From Udeniomyces pyricola (taxonomy: Eukaryota; Basidiomycota; Tremellomycetes; Cystofilobasidiales; Mrakiaceae): 64,000 bases of DNA. The notes below the pieces were generated by a model. That model was not told where the DNA came from, did not search any database, and saw only the letters and a program-made list of their open reading frames with translations. A program made the translations under genes and the position numbers. How positions within the stretch are numbered: position 1 is the first letter of the stretch; each line of letters begins with the position of its first letter. Below are positions 21,957-33,856 of the stretch, one piece after another. The stretch lies in assembly GCA_039545295.1 (NCBI GenBank), contig BCIK01000001.1, positions 992,001-1,056,000 on the forward strand, read 5' to 3'.

Positions 21957-24116
21957 TCATCGAATTGAGCCCACGTCTCTATCCCCTAAAATCCCGCCCC
22001 CAATGCACCAATCACCGATCCAGGCCACAACGCTCTGCCCGGGAGTCATGATATTTCCCCTCCCACGTATCCCATCTCTTTGGTTGGATTCCATGTCGTC
22101 GAGTTCAAGAATCAATTCTCCGGCACGGCTCGTGCTGAACAGCGTCGCAGGGACCCGGGGCAGAGCAGAGGACGATTTGATGGCGACTCGTAGACCCGTT
22201 GGGGACGCCAGAAGAGATCGCTCGGGCTCGGTGGGCGAGACGAATGACCACGAGTGAGTTGGCACCCGACGTGGATACAGGAGAGGATGGTCACTAGAGA
22301 GAAGATGTACGCAAAAAACGTACATCGAGTACAAATAACAAGGGAGCATTCAACGGTTCGTGGTGAGCCTCATTGTTAAATCCATGACGGTACAAGGCAC
22401 AACGAAGTAAGGATGTTCGTCTAATGAGCTGCCAAGATAACTCACGACCCTTCGACAACGACGACCTCGTTTGACACCTTTCGCTTGCCAGCGACGTACA
22501 ACCGCTGTTTATGCCCGAGACCTCCGATCCTGAACCGTTGGCCGACGGTATAAGTCCAGAGACCTTGGTGAGAGCCCAGATCTTCGCCTAGATCGGTCAC
22601 AATTCGACCTGGCTGAGCTGGGATATATTCGGCTACGGTCAAGAGCACACGAAGAAAGGAGACAGAATGTTGATGACGAAGTCGAGGCAAGTTGCCAGGT
22701 AAGCAAATTATCGGAGATGTGATAGGGATTTGCTGGCTCGGTTGGCCTTTCGTGCATACCTAGAAATTTGGGGAAACGACCCGATGGCTCGACGAAGCAG
22801 ATACCCATCGACTCGGACCGATCCGCTGTAGGCAGATCAAAGGTTTTGGCGAGGGCCTTGACGTGCGATTTGCACAAGTATCCAAGTGGGAAAACGGCCT
22901 GTAGAAGATTCAAAGACAAAGCGTTCAGATCTTGCACCATTAAGCTGAAAGACTGGGTTGATCCATGGTCAGAGACACGTACTCTAGCAAGCTGTGCTTC
23001 GGAACAGGCAGATAGGAAGTAGGACTGGTCCTTGCCAGCATCGGTGGCATGATAGAGTCTTGTCATCCCGGTCATGGGTTCTGAGACAATACGTGCGTAG
23101 TGACCTACAATATATTGCCGATCCAGATCGGAAGGTATGATTGTTAGCTGTGTGATGATGCGATTAGATTGCATCGACCGTGATTGGATAGTGTATGACA
23201 CACCAGTAGCGAGAAACGAAGCATCATCGTCGAGAACCCGATCCATCAAAGCACCAAACTTAATCTCACTGACGCCAGTCCAATCAGAGAAAGCGTGACG
23301 CTTGAGCAGAAGCATGACGCAGACGATTTCTCCGCAAAGGAAGGATTGCGCACCGGTTACAGGAGATGTCAGGGTTGGGTGTCAAGCCCTCTGCCCATGC
23401 ATCGAGGGCCGGCTCAAAGACACGAGTCCAGTACTGTTGAGAAAGATCAACCTAGTGGGTGACACTATCATCAGCATGTCGCCTGGTTCTCCGTTGAGAT
23501 AGACGAGCATACCTGGCCGAGTTGCATGCTCTCTCACCATTTTGCAAGGCACATCTAACGATTTGCAGACGAGTTGAACGTCCTCCCAATCTCTTTCCCA
23601 CTCGCATCCTTGGATCCGGTCCGACCCTCCTGGGGTCCAATTGCGCATGAAGACAGCAGAGAGAGAAAGGTCCTGAAAAGGTCCACGATCGAGCTGTCAG
23701 AAAGGGTAGTCGAGGAAGACTGGCAAAACGTATCGAGGGCTGGCCACCCGGATATGAACTAACGTGCTCGGCCAGCAAGCGAAGTGTGACGGACGAATCG
23801 ACTCCGCCAGACATGGCTACGACGACTGTGGGTTGTGAGGTTGATGTGATCAGCAAGCCGGGTCGCGCCGATGGGTACGAACGAAGGACGATCGCGCTTA
23901 AACCAACAGGGGCGATGAGAGAACACCATCCGCGGGTCCTCTCGAGTGGAGACAGACGGACGAACCCTTGTCGCCTTTGGTAATCCGAGGGTCAAGATTG
24001 TTTCCAGCGGTAGGTGTCAGGGTGCGAGCCGGTCGAGTCGTCATGAGCCGAACGCATGGTCGAGTGAGGCCCCGAGCGAGCAGCGGTACGAGGTGACGCG
24101 TGGTCGCATATTGCAT
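21957..24116 (-). CDS. SLM3: Mitochondrial tRNA-specific 2-thiouridylase (MnmA/MTU1/Slm3 family)
   Basis: This enzyme adds the 2-thio group to wobble uridine of mitochondrial tRNAs for Lys, Glu and Gln. The first exons are 23966-24116, 23764-23825, 23538-23672 and 23354-23451, followed by several more. The start at 24116 gives a basic targeting peptide, MQYATTRHLVPLLARGLTRP. The splice to exon 2 restores the PP-loop ATP site KVVVAMSGGVDSSVT. Further motifs are [28 protein letters not shown] with the first catalytic Cys, GKDQSYFL, and SESMGICFVEP with the second catalytic Cys. The C-terminal part has GLWTYTVGQR and ends with TPGQSVVAWIGDWCIGGGIL, the usual end of MnmA proteins. It is divergent from Mif2, with only about 130 bases between the proposed starts. 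Confidence 0.92.
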
Positions 24117-24250
24117 CTGAGTCGTGAGTGGTGAACAGTGAGATGAGATTGCTCGTGGAATGGGAAATATATATTAGTGAGGACGACTGGTGATGCGTAT
24201 GTCAAGTTGAAAGGCGAGGAGGCGTGTGGAATGACTACGCGCTGAGGGAA
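24117..24250. promoter_or_regulatory. Short divergent promoter between MTU1/SLM3 and Mif2
   Basis: If the tentative Mif2 start at 24251 is right, only 134 bases separate two outward-facing coding starts, so initiation sites or UTRs probably overlap. A TATATATTA-like stretch is near 24168-24176. No specific factor site is recognised. Confidence 0.35.
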
Positions 24251-27200
24251 ATGCAGGGCGAGCTGACGTCTGACTACAGTCAGTCGGTCAGTCAGTCAGT
24301 CTACTGCGAGACGCGTCAGGTGTGAGAGTGTCTCTTCTCTTCTCTGTTGCAGCTTCGCGCTTCCTCCTTCCTCGTTGTCGATCAACACCCGCCGTCGCGC
24401 CTTCCCTTGCCTGCTTTCCCTCCGACCAGTTTATCTCCTCCCCCTTAGTTCGGTCGACGCTCATCCCATCTTTCATCCATCTCGTCTACCTCTGTCCTCT
24501 TATCCTCAGCAAGCAATCCCTCTGACGTCTCCACCACCCCAACAGTCGCCACCATAGTTCTCGAGGAGAAAACCAACACGTCCAAGCGCTCGGGCTCGAC
24601 CGCCCTGGGCGCAGGACCCCCTGCCTCCGACGTTACAAAGGCCATCCTCGAACGCAAGGCCAACGCCGAGGCTGCAAAGCCATATCAAGCCTACGTCCAT
24701 GATCCGGCCACTCAGGGATTGTACGTCGGCCATCCTGGCTTCGTTTGCATTCCATCCAATCTGTCTAGCCAACGAAAGGCCAGGGATGAGGCAATCTTGA
24801 ACCCTCGCGTTCCCTCTGTGTGGCTTGCTTCGCCCTGGTCACCTCGCGTCCCTCCCCTGCCCCNCCCCCCCCCCCCCCCCCTNCTGCCTTTGTCTACGGA
24901 AATTGCTTCACCATATCCATCACAGACGCGCGATATGCCATCCGTCACCACCAAAATGCTCTCATGTATATTAATCATTCATTTCTGACGCGTTTACTTC
25001 GTTCCTTCGCGTCCCGGATCTTGTAGCAAGACGGGTAGACCGATGCCGACCAACGTCCCTCGTACGGGTCCCGATGGATTTGAGGATCCCAACGCCTTCT
25101 TTGCTTCGCCCGCAAACGCTCGGCGTCCCCATACGGGCGCACTTTCCTTCTCGGCTCTCGCGGATACCTCGGGAACGACGAGCGATGGTGGTTCGCCAGG
25201 TCCCACGACCATTCGTCACAGCTCTGCCGACGTCGAGGAGGCCGTCAACTCGGCTCACGAGGAGGACGAGTACGCTGGCATGCCTCGAGGTCCGTGATTC
25301 ATTCTTGTGCTCTGATGATCACACAACCACAGTGCATACATGGAAGCAGGACATGCTGACCCAACGCGTCTTTTGTCGCAACAGACATGCTGACCCGAAC
25401 CTTCTTGGCCACCGCGACGACGCGTTCGTTTGACTTCTTTTCTGATGCATGTGATGTATACACGCGTTTGCTGCCATTTGCTCTTTACAAACTGACCAGA
25501 CTTAATTATTCACCGTTCATCAGAAACTACCACGATCACCGCTGCTCGCGTGTCATCATCCTCGGCAGCGACCCTTTCTCGACTTGCGTTGCCGGAAGCT
25601 GAATCGTTGCCCTCGCCTTCAGCACCCATCATTCGCGCACGATCTCAGTCACGAGCCGATTCGGCTGCTCCTACTCGAGTCATCACTCGGCGTACTCCTC
25701 CCATCATTATACCTCAGTCTGACGTTCCATCCCCTACCCAGGAAAGTGACCACGAAGATCACGGCGTCCCGAGTCCTCAGCCTCAGGCGTCGCGGTTTGC
25801 GAAGAAACCCAACAAGGTCAATATGTCACGCATCTCCACTGTTTCGCGCATCTCCACTATCGCTGGGGGAGAAGACGAGGAGGAACAAGAGGACGAGCCA
25901 GACGAGGACGGGTCCAGAGACCAGGCGAGACATGCTTCCGACTCCCCTCGCTCTCGTACGACGAGCCGGCGACCGTCGTCAAGACGATCCGAATTCGGCG
26001 AAGATGAGGACGACCAGAGTCTCGCTGATCAAACCATGGGCGGAGCAGAAACTACCTTTTCTGCCGACACAACCATTAACCGAGCTCAGCCGACCCAGGA
26101 CGAGTCGTTCGACTTGTCTCACAACAACCATGATCATCATTTAATCGACGGAGACGTGACCGTTGACACGGATATGGGAGAGGGATTTGTTCAGGACGAA
26201 GAGGAGGAGGAGGAGGAAGTAGACGTGCCAATCGAGACCCAAGATTTCTCTGGCGCCAAGGACTTTGTCGACGACATGGCTGGGGACGACTACGAATACG
26301 ACGATCTGTCAGAGATCCAGGCCAAGGAAGAAGAGCAGCCATTGCAGGAGCAAGAGCAAGAGGAGGACGAGGAAGAAGAAGAAGAAGAAGAACAGCAGGT
26401 GCATTCAAAGCCGATGAAGAGCAAGAAGGGAATCAAACCGTCGCACCGGATGACTGTAGATCAGGACGAGGATGAAGAGGTTGAGGATGCTGATATGGCA
26501 CCGGTCGAGACGCATCAGGATGAATCCGATGAGGAGGAGGATCAGCCGCCCGCGCCCGTCAAGAAGAGCAAAGGCAAGGTCAAGACGGCTTCCTCGCCGG
26601 CACCCAAGGTCAATAGCAAAGCCAAGGGCAAGGGACGAGCAGCACCTGCTCAAGGTCAACGCAAGCGTGAGTATCTACAGACTCCATATCGTCATTGACG
26701 CCTGCTTGTTCTGGCTTGTGTCGTCGTACCTTGTTCCATCTTGCTCATCTTGATCATCTGACAACACACCTTCTGTCCCATCTCAATGATTCCAACTCCG
26801 TGCTGCCATTTCTCGTCGGTTCCATTTCGTTCCTTGTCCCGATCAGGTCTTTCGGAGGTCGCGCAAGTCTCGGACGAGGATGAGGATGACGCGGACCGGC
26901 GCTACCCGAGAAGGCGTCGTGTCGCGCCACTCGAGTACTGGCGAGGCGAAAAGTTTGTCTACGGCCGACGTCAATCTGGTGCTGCGGCCGTGCCCATTAT
27001 CAAAGAAGTCCTTCGCATGCCACCAGCAGAGGTTCAGCGGCTTGGAAGCACTGCCGCTCGGGGGAGGAGTGTCAGCAAGAAGCCAATCAAGAAGAAAGGA
27101 AAGAAGAAAGACGACTCCGATGAGGACAGCGATGAGGAGGATGGTTCGAAGCGACGAAGAAAGGGCAAATACAGGGATCAGTCACCAGAAGTGCCAGAGG

Positions 27201-28092
27201 AGACAGGATGGGATAAGGAAACGTCAGAGCATGGTGTGGTTTGGGACTACGTCAAGAAGCAGGAGGTTGAGCGTCGTGCGTTGTTTGGTTTCTTCTCTGC
27301 CATGCCATGCCTTTTCTCATGGTGGAGGCGAAGGCGTAGGAGTGCCGAGCGCTTTCGTCCTCATCTGTTTGCTGACCAACCTACCTGTCCTCTCTTTCTT
27401 GCTTGTGCTCCTTCCACCCCCATCACTCTAGGCATCGCCTTCCCATCACATCTGATCGAGTACCGATCCATGTCGACAAATCCGACCGATTTCAAATTTC
27501 AAAAAGTCTTTGGCGACGCTTCGTTCGTCGCTGCCGGAGTGCTTGAGATCCCCGTTGGGGGCGAGAAACCGAGCAAACCTACCAAAGACAACACTTATGT
27601 TCGTGGATTATCTGCCTTCCCCTCGCTCTGACCTGCTTGGTTTCCGATGTGTTGCGCAGGATAATCTCTCAACTGACATTGGATTCCATCTGATTGTGAT
27701 GAACTTGCTTGTTCACTTGCAGCTCTTCTATGTGATTGAGGGTGCTGTCAATGTCAAAGTGCATCGAACGTCGTTTGTCATGTCAATGGGTGGGCAGTTC
27801 ATGGTTCCTCGAGGTACGTTTGTGACGACTTCACACCTTGGACTTTAGCCCTCTAGTCTCCTTCTGTCCATTTGTCTGATCACTCTCATTTCTCTCATCC
27901 CATACACACACACACACCTCCCCCCCCCCCCACCCCGGCTCTTCTCTGCCTTGTAATGGTGCAGGCAATCAATACTCCCTCCATACCATCTCCAACCGAC
28001 CAGCCAAGCTCTTTTTCGCCCAGGCTCGTCGAATGGCGAGCGACGAGGATGACATTGAGGCGCCCGAGACTGGAGGCAAACCTCGACGGTGA
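24251..28092 (+). CDS. MIF2: Inner kinetochore protein Mif2 / CENP-C
   Basis: This protein links CENP-A nucleosomes to the outer kinetochore and dimerises through a C-terminal cupin fold. Exons 24510-24720, 25027-25289, 25524-26666, 26847-27275, 27432-27598, 27723-27813 and 27965-28092 join in phase. A first exon, 24251-24278 (MQGELTSDY), fits the phase but is tentative. Total is 819 residues. The N-terminal block PYQAYVHDPATQGFKTGRPM with DGFEDPNAFF matches the conserved Mif2 N-terminus. A long acidic, Ser-rich middle follows. The CENP-C signature, with Arg cluster then VAPLEYWRGEKFVY, is encoded near 26900-26960. The cupin includes LFYVIEGAVNVKVHRTSF and RGNQYSLHTISNRPAKLFFAQ. Exon 4 alone is 1143 bases and contains internal ATGs that could be mistaken for a gene start. 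Ns at 24864 and 24883 fall in the second intron. Confidence 0.9.
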
Positions 28093-29036
28093 ACAAGCTA
28101 GAACGAACCCCCTCACTAGTTTGCTTGACCCAATTTATTCACACGTTTTCCACCAACCCTTCGTTTCCTTTGCTCTCTTCCATCTTAAACCAACCCGGTA
28201 CACCCGACTTTAATTTCCATTTTTGCTACATCTCGTTTGGGGTTCACCTTGCTTATACCTCTACACTCCTTACTTACTTCCTGAACAAACTACCCATACT
28301 TGCAACTTTGTCACACTTGTCCTTGTGTCGCCCCCCTCCTCCCTTGTTCCTCCTCTGATCCTCATTATCCTAGTGTTGTTACTTCTTTCTCGATCACATC
28401 TCAACTTCCATGTCGACCTCTTCTACGTACTTTCTGCTCCTCAACATCACTTCGCTTTCTCACTCTGTCTTTATTACTGTCTTCTTTTTTTCTTCTGTCC
28501 CCCACTTTCCCTCCACACACTGTCTCATTTCTCATATGACCTTTCTATCTTTTTTTTTTCTGAGATGCATCTGACTCATTGAGTTCTTCTAGTCGGTCTG
28601 CTCTACTCCGGCCTATCCTTGTCGTCAATCTCAATTCCTTCTCGACACATTCCGTCCTTCCTGCTAATCTGTACGTATCTCACGAGTGAAATAGATGCGT
28701 CTCGTCCAAGGTGTGTTGCAATGTGATGTCAGATAGCGTTGGTGCAGGCTGATAGGCAAAGGGATAAATAAATTTACAGTATTGTGTGATGGTAGTAGGT
28801 AAAAAGAGATATAACAATTGCTCAACAGAATTGATAAGGGAAATTGAACAATTCGCATCGACTCAGCGAGTCTTTCCAAAAGAAAGACTCGAATCAAACC
28901 ATCAACCCAACATCTCACTCGTCTTCGGTCCCATTCGCCCCCTCACTCTTTCATTCTGCTGCATTCTACTTCGACTTGACTTGCAAGATCCTCGTACCTC
29001 CATATAAACACCCACGAAAAGCACCCTCTCCGCATC
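28093..29036. other. Intergenic region between Mif2 and ARG7
   Basis: These 944 bases contain the 3' flank of Mif2 and the promoter of the ARG7-like gene. About 28120-28570 is C/T-rich with short poly-T runs. About 28640-29030 is balanced and carries a perfect hairpin, listed separately. I see no gene. A translated ORF in the C/T-rich part is low-complexity Leu/Ser/Phe. Confidence 0.55.
28867..28891. promoter_or_regulatory. Perfect 10-bp hairpin upstream of ARG7, next to a GACTCA motif
   Basis: The arms CGAGTCTTTC and GAAAGACTCG are exact reverse complements around a five-base CAAAA loop, ending 145 bases before the ARG7 start codon. Just left, at 28859-28864, is GACTCA, six of seven bases of the Gcn4/CPC1 site TGACTCA. 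Fungal arginine genes are commonly under this general amino-acid control, so a regulatory role is plausible but unproven. Confidence 0.35.
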
Positions 29037-31224
29037 ATGTCCCTGCTCCGTTCGTTGCGCTCCTCGGCTTCGCCCATCAGCCGCTCCATTCGCTCCTACT
29101 CTTCGCCGGCGACCCCCTCCAAGGATCACCACGTCCTCGCCTTCCCTGCCTCAGCTTTCCCTCAAGGTTACGCGCTCTCTTCGACCTCGGCTGGGATCAA
29201 GAAACCTCATCCGATCAAAGGAGCCCCGCTCGACCTCGGTCTTTTCCTCTCGACCTCGACCAACCCGACCTCGTCCGCTGCGTCCTTCACCAGGAACGTC
29301 TTCAAAGCCGCCCCCGTCGTCGTCAGCCAGGATGTTCTTCTCAGGGGCGGAGGTCGAGCAAAGGCCCTGGTCGTCAACTCGGGATGCGCCAATGCGGTGA
29401 CCGGTAAAAAGGGCATGGAAGACGCCTTGAACATGGTCAACACCGTCGATGGCCTCATCTCTCCCTCTTCCTCCTCTTCTTCTCCTACCACAAACCAGAC
29501 CTCGACTCTCGTCCTCTCGACCGGTGTCATTGGTCAGACGATCCCCAACTTGCCCTCCAAAGTCCTTCCTGGTCTTGCGACCCTGCACTCGACGCTCGAC
29601 TCCACGCCCGACGCCTGGCTCGGTCTCGCTCGTGCTTTCATGACGACCGATACTTTCCCCAAGCTCCGAGCTCGTACTTTTACCCTTCCATCTTCCGGAA
29701 TCGAATGTCGTATTGCTGGTATCGACAAGGGAGCTGGCATGATTCACCCTAACATGGGCCCTCCAACGGCTTCGAGGGCCGCTAAGCCGATGCATGGAAC
29801 CTTGCTCGGCTTGATCGCGACCGATGCCGCCATCGCCCCTGCTGCCCTCCAATCAGCTCTCAACCACGCCGTGGATCGATCATTCAACTCTATCACCGTT
29901 GACGGCGACATGTCTACCAACGATACCGTCGTCTTGTTCGCTAATGGTGCCGCCGAGGGCTTCCAGGGCAAAGCGGAGTTGAGCGAATCCGATCCGGACT
30001 TTGTCGCTTTCAGGGACGAACTCACGTCGTTTGCCGAGGACCTTGCGAAGCTTGTTGTTAGGGATGGAGAAGGCGCTACCAAGTTTGTGACCATCTCGGT
30101 CAAGGTTCGTTACATCTCTCCAGACGATTGCTCCGTGTCATGCATATTACATATATATATGTCTGCCCCGCAGTGTATCCACGGCTCCTCTGTTTTCTTT
30201 TCGTTGATGACGTTTTTTTTTTGTTTGTTCTCAAAACCTTTTCTTGGACCGATTCTGTTTCTTTCTCTTGCCTTACCCAAGGGTGCTGCTTCTTATGAGG
30301 ACGCCAAGAAAGTTGCGACGACGATCGGCACGTCCTCCCTTGTCAAGACGGCTCTTTACGGCCAGGACGCCAATTGGGGTCGGATCCTCTGTGCGATGTA
30401 CGTGAGGAGGACGATTCTCTTCCTTTTCTCATCTCTTATACTCCTCCTCTCTTTTTTTGTTTGTTTGTTTTGTTCTGGTTTTCGCTCTCCGACTTCTTTG
30501 CAAAACTGACATTCACCGTTCTTTTCTTTCCTTTTTTCCCCTTCTTTCTTGTCTCGTCGTCTTTGGATCGGGGTTTTTTGGTTTTTTTTTTTGTGTTTGA
30601 CCTCTAGCGGCTACTCTGGCGCGCCCGTCGACCCGACGCTGACCCGAGTGTCCTTCCTCCCGACCGACGGTTCGGCCGAACTCGTCCTCCTCTCCAATGG
30701 CGAACCCGTCGAGTTCTCCGAAGACCGCGCGAGTGAGATCCTCAAGGAGGAGGATCTGGAGATCGTGGTCGATTTGGGAGGGAAAGGTCAAGGGGGCGAG
30801 GCGAAAGTTTGGAGTTGCGATTTCAGTCATGTGAGTCATGATGTTTCTTTTTGCGAGGAATTTGAGAGGGAAGGAGGAGGGCAAATGGGTAATCGCGTGT
30901 ATTCAGACGCATCGGAGGAAGTTAGCAAGCCAAACACGATGAGGAGCTATCAGACTAACGAAGCCGTCCACTTCATCTTACCCTCTCTAATCCTTCCCCC
31001 TCTTCCTTGATGTCATTTCTCATACAGGAATACGTCACCATCAACGGCTCGGTCAGTCAACTTACCTTCTCTCTTTCTCATTTTTTCACCTCTTGTTTTG
31101 ATGTTCCTCCAGTTTGGCGACAAAAGGTCCGCAAGACACATTATGCATAGACGAACATCTGATTCCTTTTGCTTCCTCTTCTCTTTCTTCTTCTTCTTTA
31201 ATAATATAACAGTATCGCTCCTGA
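29037..31224 (+). CDS. ARG7: Bifunctional glutamate N-acetyltransferase / ornithine acetyltransferase (ArgJ), mitochondrial
   Basis: This enzyme moves the acetyl group from N-acetylornithine to glutamate, sustaining the acetylated arginine-biosynthesis cycle in mitochondria. Exons are 29037-30104, 30282-30397, 30608-30830, 31028-31051 and 31213-31224. They give 480 residues, slightly longer than the yeast enzyme. The N-terminus [20 protein letters not shown] is a typical presequence. Conserved blocks are [77 protein letters not shown] and the C-terminal [16 protein letters not shown]. Members self-cleave before a Thr nucleophile. Here the site reads HG-TLLG, with Gly before the Thr where the yeast enzyme has Ala. 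The last two exons are only 24 and 12 bases, and their inclusion restores the family's C-terminus exactly. Confidence 0.95.
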
Positions 31225-31936
31225 ACGAACGTCAACGAAAAACGAAGAAGATATGATGGGAACGGGATCGATCATCGAGGCTTATATATGTTCTTTACTG
31301 CAGTATCTAATCTCGTGCGGAGGGTCGTGGTGGTGCCCCTGACACATCCAGAACACGTGACGATCGAGTGTGGTCAGTATAAGAGAGAGGCCCGAGGGTG
31401 CGGTGTATAACGGAGTAGATTAGTTCAAGAGAGAGAAGGGAGTGCATTTGATGAAAGGGGAAGGGGGAGGGGGGGGGTGATGTTTAATAGATTTGCTTTT
31501 CTCATCGATAGTACGGATCTCTTAGCTCTAGCAGCTAGCTTCAACGTGTCGCTTTTCCTTTTTCTTCCTTTTTGAGGTTTTAAATATTTATTCGCGACGG
31601 TAAAGAGAACTTCTCTAAAAGTGGACAAAAAAATAACATCAGACTAGTACAAAAGATGATTGAAATACGAAGAAGACGAAGAAAAAAGACGAAGGAAAAG
31701 AAGAAGTAGAAAATGAAGGGAGAAAAAAAAAAAAAAAAAACAAGATGGCTCTATGAAAGGTGGCCTTTTTCATGACCCATCCGGCCTCCATCCGATCCCT
31801 TATCCCTCCATCTTCCCGCTCAATTGATCCCCCCTTCCCCCCCCCCTTCCCTTTCCTCCCCGGCCTCCCGGCATGCCAGAGCCATCAGAGCGGAGGGGGG
31901 GGGGAGAGGATTTTCTTCGATTCCTCACCACCCCAA
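31225..31936. other. Convergent intergenic region after ARG7
   Basis: The ARG7 gene and the minus-strand gene at 31937 both end here. The 712 bases hold A-rich and GAA-rich stretches (31650-31740, with an A run of about 18), a G run near 31471, and a C run near 31840. No gene is supported. Confidence 0.55.
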
Positions 31937-33856
31937 TCACTCCCAAATCAACTTGCCATTCTCATTCACGCTCGCCTTCATCCCACCTCCAATCACTTTA
32001 CCCGTTCCGGTTCCCTTCTTGCCGTAGAGCTCGGCGATGCGAGCCTGTTCGAGGCCTTTTCGGTGAACTGCCAGTCGAGCCAACCGATCGGCTTCGGCGG
32101 CGTCTTTCGAGAGCTTGGCGGCTTCGGCGCGTTTGGCGTTCTTGCGCTGTTGCTTGTCCTGGAGATGAGAGTGGGTGTTTTTTTTTTGGAAGGGGGGGGG
32201 GGGGGGNGNGNNNGGNNGGNTGNTTGGGNNGGNNGGNANAAAGAGNGNGGGGNGGGNTGNNGGTNNGTTGGNGNTGAGTTAGAAAGGGCGAATAGGAGAA
32301 GACGCAGGAAAGAGGGAGAAGGAAAGAAGAAGGGAGAATGACGAGAAAGGGGGAAGGAAAGAAGAAGAGAGAAAGGGAGAAACGTACGGCAGCGGCAGAA
32401 GCCGTGGAAGCTGTGTTGGAGGTCGAGTTAAAGTTGGACGCCGGGTAATCTATTGCACGATTGACGTGACGAGGAGATAGAGAAGAAAAAACATGTGGAT
32501 GAGGTGACAAGAGTAGAGACGTCAGGGATCAGCGGAGCGAAGGGAGAGAGTAAGCGATCAGGACCACCCGGGGAGGAATGATGTCTGTTTATCTAGTCAT
32601 GTGCTAGTTCCTCAAATTTTGGAGCTCATGTTCTCGTTTTCTCCTCTAGATAGTTCGTCATCCACACCCCGCCCCCCGCCCCCCCTCCCCCAAATAAAAG
32701 AAAGAAAAGACTCACTAGGGTTCTTCCTTCCTTTAATCGGGACTTCCTCCCACCTCTCCTCTTCGATGACCTCCCTTGGAGGTTCTTCCCAAACGCCCAA
32801 GTCTTCTTCCACAGCCTTGCCATTCGTTCCCTCGAGCGGTGGGAAGTCCGGAACATTTCGACTTCCCGCCTCGGACCCCTCGTCGGACGAAGGTCGGGGC
32901 GGGGAAGAAGGAGGTGGAAGGACAGGTCCAGTAGGAGACCCGAGAGGAGCCGCTGTCGTTGAGTTCTTCTTGGCTTGGTCTTTCTTGACGACCTTCATGA
33001 CGCGAGCGGGAGGAGGAACAGTAGGAAGCATACTGTTGGGAATGAACATGACAAGAAGGCACAAGCCGATCAATACGTCGGATGACATGATCAAGAGAGA
33101 GTACGTAGCAATCTCTCCTCTCTCTTTTCCCCCCGCTCCCCTTCTTCGATCAGATCTCCGAAACAAAATCGGGCCGATGGTGGCACATCTCTCTAGGATG
33201 GTGGGTGGTCTTCATCGCACAACATCTGCCTCCACTCACTCTTCGACACCAGTCTTGCCCACCCTCTTGGCCACGCGTTCGGCCCGCTTCTGAGCGTCGT
33301 GCTTCTTGTTGGTAACGACTTCGGTGAAAGGGATCTCCTCAGCTTGTTCCTCGTCCGAATCTGACGCAGTAGCCTCAGCGGCAGCGGCAGCAGCGGCGAC
33401 GGTAGCGAATGAGGGGGCTGATGAGCTGGCACCTTTGGAGGAGGGAGGAGTTCCATTCCCAGCCTTGGCCTTAGTGGCTTTTTTAGACTTTTTGCTGGCG
33501 GTGGTTGAAGGATTGGAAGGAGTCGATGCCTTTGGCGTCGATTTGACGTCTTTGGTGTTTGTCGTCGTCGATGCCGGAGGAGGAGATGGAGATGGAGATG
33601 GCACCTGGTCCTTCTTGTCGACAGCCGTCTTTTTGGACGGTTGCTTCTTCTCGCTCGTAACATGGCTGTCCGAAGGAGGACTGGTCGACTTCTTGGCTGA
33701 CTTCTTCTTGTTCTTCTTGGAGGATGAAGAAGAGGAGGGAGTGGAAGAGAGGCGAGATTGAGCGAGGCCGCCGGGACTGCCGGCGAGTTTCCAAGCGACA
33801 AAGGAGGCGGCGGCGGCGAAGCCGAGGTAAGGAATGAGGTCGGTGGCGAACGTCAT
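31937..33856 (-). CDS. Uncharacterised Lys-rich protein with one N-terminal membrane anchor
   Basis: I do not recognise a named family. The start at 33856 reads MTFATDLIPYLGFAAAASFV, a single hydrophobic helix suited to a signal anchor. A Ser/Lys/Pro-rich linker follows, then EEIPFTEVVTNKKHDAQKRAE and, in later exons, NVPDFPPLEGTNGKAVEEDLG and ERWEEVPIKGRKNP. The last exons encode a charged helix, KNAKRAEAAKLSKDAAEADR, and a compact ending GTGTGKVIGGGMKASVNENG before LIWE and stop. I joined exons by a GTGAGT donor after GVEE (to MLPTVPPPARV), by a donor after KNP (to NYPASNF), and by a donor after STASAAA (to DKQQRKN). Ambiguous bases at about 32207-32272 lie in the last intron. Membrane topology with a long cytosolic tail is inferred. 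The structured C-terminus suggests a conserved fungal protein. Confidence 0.65.
32207..32272. other. Scattered ambiguous bases in a G-rich tract
   Basis: About thirty Ns alternate with G, T and A after a G run at about 32190-32206. This looks like poor consensus at a G homopolymer inside an intron of the minus-strand gene, so it should not alter the predicted protein. Confidence 0.9.

Noticed and set aside
25550..26698. 382-codon ORF as a separate gene
   Set aside because: It is exon 4 of Mif2. Upstream and downstream exons join in phase and carry the conserved CENP-C blocks.
33306..33761. 151-codon plus-strand ORF
   Set aside because: Exact antisense of the Ser/Lys-rich exon of the minus-strand gene; its Ala/Val/Asp/Leu runs mirror that exon's codon repeats.
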